Shown one piece after another: positions 52,001 to 61,000 of a stretch of 64,000 bases of DNA (its first letter is position 1; every line of letters starts with the position of its first letter). Origin of the DNA: Haliotispira sp965263485 (GTDB lineage: Bacteria > Spirochaetota > Spirochaetia > SP-2023); contig CBDHHO010000001.1 in NCBI GenBank assembly GCA_965263485.1, positions 186,001 to 250,000 of the forward strand, written 5' to 3'. Both the position numbers and the translations under genes were made by a program. Below the pieces are notes generated by a model. That model worked only from the letters and a program-made list of their open reading frames with translations, did no database searches and had not been told where the DNA came from.

Positions 52001-55000
52001 AAGCCTTACTTACCTCGCAAAGAAGGTCTTTCTTCAAATTAGCTTGGGAATAGGCAATGATGATATTGTTGGGCCCAATATAATCTCTTCTGTTATCAAT
52101 CAAGCACTTGATGTCACAAGAAAAGTAGCTCTCATTACTTTGTCTGGTATGGGAGCTGAGCATATTATGGGGTTAATACGTGATGAAAATGACCCCGAAA
52201 TCGGTGCCTTTGGCCAGATATCCCCGCGCGACCCGAATTTCTGGGGGGGGATCACGGGGATGGTTATTGCTCAAAACCTGCTAACTGCGCTATTTGATAG
52301 GATTCGCACAGGGGCTCCGAGTCAGTGGAGTAGCCGTGACCATTGGTTGACACACTATATGCTGCCAGCAACAGGTCACACTTTGGAACAAATGACTCGC
52401 CTGTATACCAATCTTATAGTACAGCATACAGCGGGGTTTCCTCGAGATCTTTCTGCCGGTTCGGAGTGGGTTGTTCCGGTTTTTGCTTCCGTTGCCCATG
52501 GGATCTTGGATATGATGAGGGCACATCTCCCAAAGGAAAACGGAATTGCGTTTGAAGAAGGTTTTCTGCAGGGGAGCCAATTTCTCATTGATACAATCGC
52601 CAGGGGCTTTCAAAACGCAAGTTTGGCAGAAGGTCAAAATTTCTTTCCCAACGGAAATATTTTTACCCAAGCGATTTTGGCACGCTTTTTGGGTAGAGTA
52701 ACGGATAAAGGATTTTTGCCGGTTATCCAACATTTGCTGGAAACTAAAGCCATAAATGTAAGCCAGGATATTTTGTTGGATCAGTACAGGATGGTCTATG
52801 CTAAAGAACGCCCAATAGCCTCGCGCATCTCTAATGTCTGGGCGTCGATAGGGCGCGCCCAGCACTGGCTCGGTAACCGTATTCGCTCATTACGTTATTC
52901 GATCAAGAACCTGCCCGTCATGCGCATTGCCAGTCGTATCAATCGGCGCTGGTTGTTGTCAGACAGGTTTGCCAACTTTTGGAAGAGATTCACAGGTACC
53001 GACTACTCGAAATATCCGATCTATAAGGAACATACCGAGGCTGGTATGGATATGGATCTTCACCTGGCAAGGCGTTCTGATGTGGACTATGAACAGATTT
53101 TCAATGCACTCCAGAGCCCCGAAGGTGCCCGTGTGGCAGAATTGCAATTTAAACCCAGCATGTCCTGGGAAAAAAGCACCGCACCGGATTTTCGTGAGTG
53201 GATCCTAAAAAGGCCTTGGAACCCCAGTCTTTTTGTTGTGCAAGGAGGGCCGGATTTTGTGCAACGTTTGGCAGCAGCTTACGATGGCAGAATCAAAAGC
53301 GGACGTCTTCCTGAAGAAATGGGGACCTTTTCCAGTGCTTTCCAACATAAAATTCGCAAAATTACAGAATCAATGCTCGATTCGGCCACGATAGAAGAAG
53401 ATCTATCTACTTTTGCCTCGCGAAACCATTTGAGCAATGCATTGTATAACTCTATAAAGCGGTCCCTATACGAATATACTGTAGAATCCGGGGCATTTCA
53501 CTCCCTGTTGCGGTATCCGGAGACTGGCCTCCCTAAGGAAATAAAGATTGTTGACGGGGTGCCATTCTATCATTTTCTGATGAACAGAAAACACAATACC
53601 GCTGCCGACAGAGATGAGCAAATCACTCCAACGGATGTTCTTGAGGCAAACTTCGCTTCCTCGGGGCTGAGGAAATACCCCGGCATCACCAGCCGAGGCG
53701 TAAACACGATAGCGAAATACGCCCCTGATATACTCAGTAATACTGAAGGACAAAAGGAACTAAAAAGTTCCATGCGCAGTGGAGATGTTTTTACCAATAC
53801 AGAGATGTTTTCCACTTCCCAGTCTAACTGGATGGCCGGCAGTTTTGGTTCTGGTATTGATCAACTCCAAGTGGAGCATAGCACTCGGCAGAAAATGATC
53901 ATTTATGGAGAAACGTCTTTTAACGCCACGCCCTTGACCGAATTAAACCAAGCGGAAGCAATCTATGTCCCGGGGGCTTTATTCCAAGTGACAAAAGTGG
54001 AGGGGCTTGCGGATGGAAATGATGTTGGCAATGTTGTATATACAAGGCAGATAGACACTTTTGACTGGGAGAGAAATTATTACTATCTGGAAAATGGTTT
54101 GACCGACAAGATTGTTCCAACACCAGGGATGCGCGCTCCCCAAGCCATGGATCCCTATACCGGCATAGTATATCAAATTGTGGAAGAAGAAGATGAAGCT
54201 GGAGTCGTTCGCTATCGTAAAGTTTACAACTCAGTTAGAAATTACTTTCTTGGCAGTTACCTCGCAGACAAGGAAGGCGAGATGTCACGATGGTTCCGGC
54301 CCTTTGATTCTGAAGATACCCCGAAGGTAATGCATGATGGTATTTACGCAGCCTGGCTTAATGGGCATGAAATTATCCATCATATCAATCAGGCTGTTGA
54401 CAATCACCACCACGCGTATTTCCGCAATAGATATCGAAAGGCTTTGACAAGCCGAGACGACATCATGGAATTTGAAAATATTGCAAAGCTGAAAGAAGAT
54501 TTGATACAGGAACATCAAAAAGAGGCTTCCAGTGCAAGACGAGCCCTGAACCATCCTGAAATAGAAACGCAGTTGACCAATGTGCAGCTGGAGAAATTAT
54601 TCAGCTGGCAAATGGCGAATTTACTCAGACGGGAAGTCCGGCTTTACGAACTAGACAAGATGGAACTTGGCCATTATTCGACAAAGAGGAACCCCGTGTT
54701 TCGAGTGACAAATTCCTTTGATGGAGTTCAGCTTTCTGATCCAAGTACGATAGCTTCTTACCAGGCTCCAATTAGTATTGGCTATACAAGGGGGGAAAAT
54801 GGCGACACACAGTATTTTTTCTTGTCAAAGCGCGAAAGCGATGAGCGCCATAGTCGGATTCCCGGAAATATAGCAGAGTGGCGCCAGATCAAAGAAGGCA
54901 TAAGCGACAAGTTTGCTGGTAATGGGATTGAAAATTTTGTCCAAGCGTGTTCCGTTGCAGTAAACCCTGAAGGCTATTCTTTTGGTGAAGCTGCGGATCT

Positions 55001-58000
55001 CACCGTCACCGGAATGAATCAGAAAGCCTCCGAACGCTACACAAAATTGGTAAAAAGGTTCAAGGATCTTACAGCTTTTAAATATGATCGCTACCTGCAT
55101 GCTTTGTCCAAGATTTACGAAGCCCTTCTTGCCAATCCTGAAATGGATCGTCCTCCAGCGGCAAAACGAATGCAGTCGGAGGAATTGCCAGCGTATTTGA
55201 AAGAATCAAGTGTTGCCGCCGATCAACTTCATTCAGCCTATAAAAATCGCCTGAAGAACTTCCAAAGCGGAGATATCAGCCACGACAATCTGTACCAGGA
55301 TGACAGTGGGCGCTTGCTTTTGCGCTACACGGAAAGTGGCAAGGAGCGATATGTTCCCGTTCGGAAATATCCGGCGTTCGACTATCAGAGTGATGCCCCC
55401 AATACCATTGTTTTTCAAAATATGGATCCTGAAGGGCCTGACGGACGACGTTTTTTTATCTGGAGACGGGCGGAATGGCCGGCAGAGCAAGCTGGCCACA
55501 TTGGTGGCTTGAGTGCAAACTGGCGTTCACAGTCTTATGTACCTGCTGACGCAGCCACATTGAAACCGTTAAAAAAAGACCCTACAGGGCAACTGCGTAT
55601 TGATGACAAAAATAATGTGTTCCTGCAGATCGACCCAGAGGTGTCGGACTATATACCAGTTCGGGAACGTTTGGGATTCAATCACCTCAAAGACCAGTCT
55701 CCCCGGCATTTAGTATTTGAAGATTTGGGAGATGATACAGGGAAAACATTATACGTTTGGAAGAAAGGGTTTGGGGAGGGTAGTCAAAATCATCCCGCTC
55801 AAACCTGGCTCCAGTTACAAGATACAGGCATTCGTATGCTTGCCGATGGCAGAACATCCCGGTTTTTGCTGGAAAAGATCAGCGATACGCAATGGCGTGT
55901 TTGGGAACATAGTTCGGAAAGCGGCAATTTCCTGCCTTGGTCCGTTTCGGATATTTCAACAGAAAATACGCCTTATTTAGCAGGAGAGACTTTAATATAT
56001 ACTCAACAAAATGTTGACTCTGAACAAAAATCGTTACAAGAGGTAAGAATCAAGCCTCTCCCGTATTCCAGCCACAAATTATCAGATGATTTTATGGACT
56101 ATGGAACTGCTGCAATCCATGATTTGAAAGTGCATGTCCGAAACAAATCCGACAGGTGGAAACTCTTTGTCGACAATGCAGGAGAGCAATTAGAAGTTGA
56201 CTCCATTGATAATGATGGCCTGAGAGTCAAACGTTTGTCCGGGGAGCATTTTGTTCTTAGCAGGATCTCAAGCAAAAATCTCTATACCCCAACAAACTCT
56301 ACAAGCTACAGCATTCCTTTCTCAGAAAATCGGATGCTTTTGGATGCGACTCCAGATCAAAGTGCACATAACAGGGTTCTTGCAGAGATTGATTCAGGAA
56401 AATTCATGTATCTACGAAAACTGAATTATGTAAATACAGATTCCTACAAGTCTTTTCTGACTATAGATGGCAATTATATAGTAAAAATGAGCAAAAATAA
56501 ATGGTATTTTGATCCTGTTTCTAAACCAGAAGAAAATGATGGCCAATATTCTTTTAAAGGATATTGGGCCAATAATAATATCATTGTTTATTGGGATTCA
56601 TCCCAAAAAGACTGGAAAGAAACTCGGATATACGAGAAAAACGGACGTAAATTTGCTTATATTAATGGTTACAAGCTAAAACCAGAACAAGAGAGGGAAA
56701 GTTCCGAGCTGAAATTCTCTATCGCGGGTGTGTCTATCGCCAATATGGACAAGGAAGGAAACTTATTTGCCGGCAATGGTCAAAGGATCATGCCTGCAAT
56801 GCCTTTCCTGAACGATATCCCTGGATTTTCCATGGAGACTTTCCCTGATTCACTACAGGATACTATAACCAGAGTATTTCAGATTATGGATATTGCGCCA
56901 CTGAGCGGGAGCGAGATGGACAATCTTGTGAAAACTCTTCTGGCGAAGGGCTTCCGCCAGACCAAAGATTTGCTGAAAGTCGATAATGTAGAGGAATTTC
57001 TACGGACTCTGGCTGATTCAAATGAGACGATTGCAGCAATCCTGAGACGGACCAGCGTGATCCTCCACTCTGAAAAGTTCTTCTATTCCCAGTGGAATTA
57101 TGGCTCTGATAGGGCTTCATCGTTTCTCCATCTTTCCATAGATAAAAAGTTGGAAAGTCTGTGCATCCTGCATTGGGGGGAAAACTATGCCATCACAAAA
57201 AACGAGATCGGATCTCAAGTCAGCTATGTCCCACTGAAACTCAATATAGAAGAGCTGCCAAAGGCTCAAGCGATTCGAAGAGAATTGAGCTATTTAAGAA
57301 CTTGGAACAAAATAAAACTAGAAAGTTCAGAGGAGCTTAGTTCCGGACTCTGGAATTTACATATGGAGTCTTTTAGAGAAGTGCAAGTGCATCCCATTGA
57401 TGGCATAACCCATGCAACCCATATTTCCAATGCATGGACACTTAATGAAGAGAACTATGGTTACTTGTTCTTTTCTCTCTATGAGGAACCGACTAAATTG
57501 CAATGTTACAAATATAATATCAACTTAAGGCAGGGATCAAGTAATTTACGATGTGTTGATTTGGAGACGAGACTCGCTTATTTTGACCCTGCTCAAGGGT
57601 GGCGGACAAGCGCGATCTCTTCAGATGAGGGCACGCGATCGGTATCGATTCAGGGGAAAACGCTGATCCTTCCGAATTCCAAGCCGGGAGGACAGGTCAA
57701 TCAATTGTTTTTGGAAGGAATGCTGATTGATGGAATGGATGCAAAGGGGTCTCTGTATCATCAAGAAATGCCCATGGAGGAACAATCATCTTTAAAAACT
57801 GTCTTCGACCATTATGATAGTAATCTGAGAGATATGATTTCTTCTGGAGATTTTCGAATTGGCTCGGCTTCAGGATATGGTAATAATTGCTTGATTGATA
57901 GCATTCTAAAGGCACTCTACGGGGAAGCGACTCCTTATTCCACTGAAGACATTGAAAAAATCACGCAAGAAGTTCGCGAGAAAATGGTGGCCAAGTTGGA

Positions 58001-61000
58001 TCTATGGCGGGAAGAAGATGCGAATGTTCCGAGAGTCGCCGTTGGGGACCCAATTAATATCATGAATACATATGAACGAACCGCCTTGCTGGAAGCGTTG
58101 CAGAATAATTCAAGAATCAGTTTTGAACCCAATACTGCGATTACAGTACATTGGAGAGGCGGTGGGTATTTAGTATTTGGAGATGATAATGCGGCTCGTT
58201 CTATACACATTTGGTATGCCAGCTATGCTGGTCCCAGCGGAGCACAAGGACACTTCTCCCCCATTGTCCGCAACCAGTCTCTCTGGGGTTCCGAGACGCT
58301 CGAAGATGCAAACGGAACGTTCTCCATCATACCGGAACTTGATGAAGCGTTGGGAACAGACACAACGGCAAGAGAACTTCCGTTGGCAGAAAACTGGCAG
58401 ACTCAACCCTTGGATACATTGACAGACAAAGCCTTAGCAGCAACGACAGCTGAAGATTCTTTCGCTTGGAAAAAGCAGCTGATCTTACAGCTCCACGGTG
58501 ACGATACCAGCTATAAGGCCGCAGAAAACCTTTTTGAAAAGCATCCCAGACTATCAGAGTGGATGCAGCTGAAAAATCAAGGCACACAATTGGGCCAGAC
58601 GGTGGGCTGGAGCCAGGCGGATTCGAAAGTGAGCGCGATCTCACCTTTACAGATCGACGCATATGGTCGCGTTCGCATTGTTTTGGTCGGGCACAAGACT
58701 CGCCAGAATGGCATAACTCTTTTTGGCGGAAAAACCGCAGCGCAAATCACAGCACTGCTAAGTGAGTTATTCTCTGTTGCCAACATAAACCGGATCAAAG
58801 GAATCCGCTTAGATCTGATCGGCTGCGAGCTTTTGAGCCATCTGACAGTTCTGAAAGATAGCATTCCGGGGCAGTTGGCTCAGTGGCTGATGGAGCAGAG
58901 TAGTCAATGGAATATTTTGAAAAGTGAAATCAGCGTCAGTGCCCGCAAATACCCTGTCAGAGTTAGTGATAGAGGCAAAAAAGAGATACTGCTTCCTTCG
59001 GGCTCCTGGGTCAGCAAGGAAGATGCCAGACTTCTGGATCTGATGCACAAAAGCGATATCATCTGGGACTCCCAAAACCAAGAGGTGCAGTTTGCCAAGC
59101 CGACCTTCAGCAAATATGAAGCGCTCTTAGAAGAAATAGAGACTTCGTCCCGCGATTTGCCATTAGATGCTGTGGCAGAGCGCAGTCACATTGGAGTTCT
59201 GCAGGATTTCCTCACATCGAATTTACATCGACAAATATTTAGCAAAGAATTGCCTGATGCTAAGCACAGAAATAGCGTCGAAGAAAATGTCGCTGCTCAT
59301 GCGCAGGGCGTGGATATGGCACGAGATTGGCAGCAGAGGGCTGCAAAACTGCAAGATTCAGAAAGCCTGAACTTTGAATGGAAACCCATGATCAAAACGA
59401 AAAGGACGGAATCAGACGGAACGGAATCAGACGGGACAGGCACAGACGGAACAGAATCAGACGGAACGGAATCGGACGGGACAGGCTCAGACGGAACAGA
59501 ATCAGGCGGGACAGGATCGGATACTTTGCAGACTTTGTTTGTCAATGAAAACACAGGTGAATCCCGTTGGACCCGCGCAAAAGATCCGATCTTTAGCAAC
59601 TTTGAAACATATACAAGAGGCCTTACTACAGGGCTTCAAAAAGGTGCCGTGTTCAACAGCAGCAACAAAACATTTCGCCCTAAATCGAACGTGAGCGACG
59701 TGGATGCCGTCCATAGTCTCAATGCGGCCTTTATGATCAAAACCATATTAGATATGGAACACAGCAATACGAATATGGCAGATCTGAGTACGGCAATGAA
59801 AGTGCAAATGTATGCACAGTTGACTCAGAATGCTATCGGACTGGCTGATGATGCAGCGAAGATGGTGGCATTGCTCCGGAATGCTGCTGGTATTGAGAAA
59901 GCCGCATTTGAGACGCTCATGCCCGCGCTTTCCAAGATCGCCGCCGGAGCCGGGATATTGTTGGATGGAATTAATATTGTTGCTACATCTATAGCTTTAA
60001 GCCAGGCGACCACTTTGGAAGAAAAGGCCGCTTTGGGTACACAATTGGGTATCACAACGTTGTCCGCAGGTATCAGTATTGCATCTATAGCAGCAACAAC
60101 AGCGGGGGCCGTTACAGCAGGGGCTGTGCTCGGAGCGCTTGCGGTACCGGCTGCCGGTCTTGCTGTGGGGCTCCCGCCTTTGGTAGAGGGATATATCAGG
60201 CTCTCAGAACAATTCGATCAGATATCTGATTTCTTTGATAGTCTGCTGGACAGTCTTTCCACTCCAGGTTTACATGAAGAAAACGGAGCTTGGTCTGTTT
60301 CTCCAGGTTTGGTTGTCACAAAACTCGATTTTGTTACCGGTAAAATGAGGTATGGAAATGTAACCATCAATGGCACTGATACCGGGGATCATTCGGGGAG
60401 TGCCCATACGGTAACCGGGGGCTGGGACCATTATTTTGCCGGGCCTGAGCCAGGAAGAAATGACAGGGCTTTGGATATTTATGAAGGACTCGGTCTGACA
60501 TCCAAGGTCCAGAATATGGATACCTCTGCGAATGTCGTTGTCCTGCCTGCAGGAGTGACTACTCGATACCATATGAGCTATCAGCAGGAACTCGGCAATA
60601 GAAGCGCAGACTGTAGAGGATTCAGGCGAATGCGCGCTCACTATGGACTCAGTTTTGTCTGGGGCTACTATGCCTTTCCAACAGATTACGGAATCCATCA
60701 GTTGGACCCTCGTCTGGAGAATACAAATGTCACTGTTAATCTCAATGGAGCAAACCGTACTCTGATTATACCAACGATCCAGGATTCTCTTCAGAGACGG
60801 CACCTGTCGTACCGCATCTGTGGGGCTGACGCTGGATCCTACATTATTTCCCTGCCCGGAGAGCCAGTAGGCATCACCTTGGTTGCAGATTCGAAAGCTC
60901 TTGATTCAAGAAGCGATGTTTGGTTACTGGCGATTGACTATGCAGTTAAAAACCATAGCACACATGGAAACAGGATCCAACTCGGGAGACTTAAAAAGAA

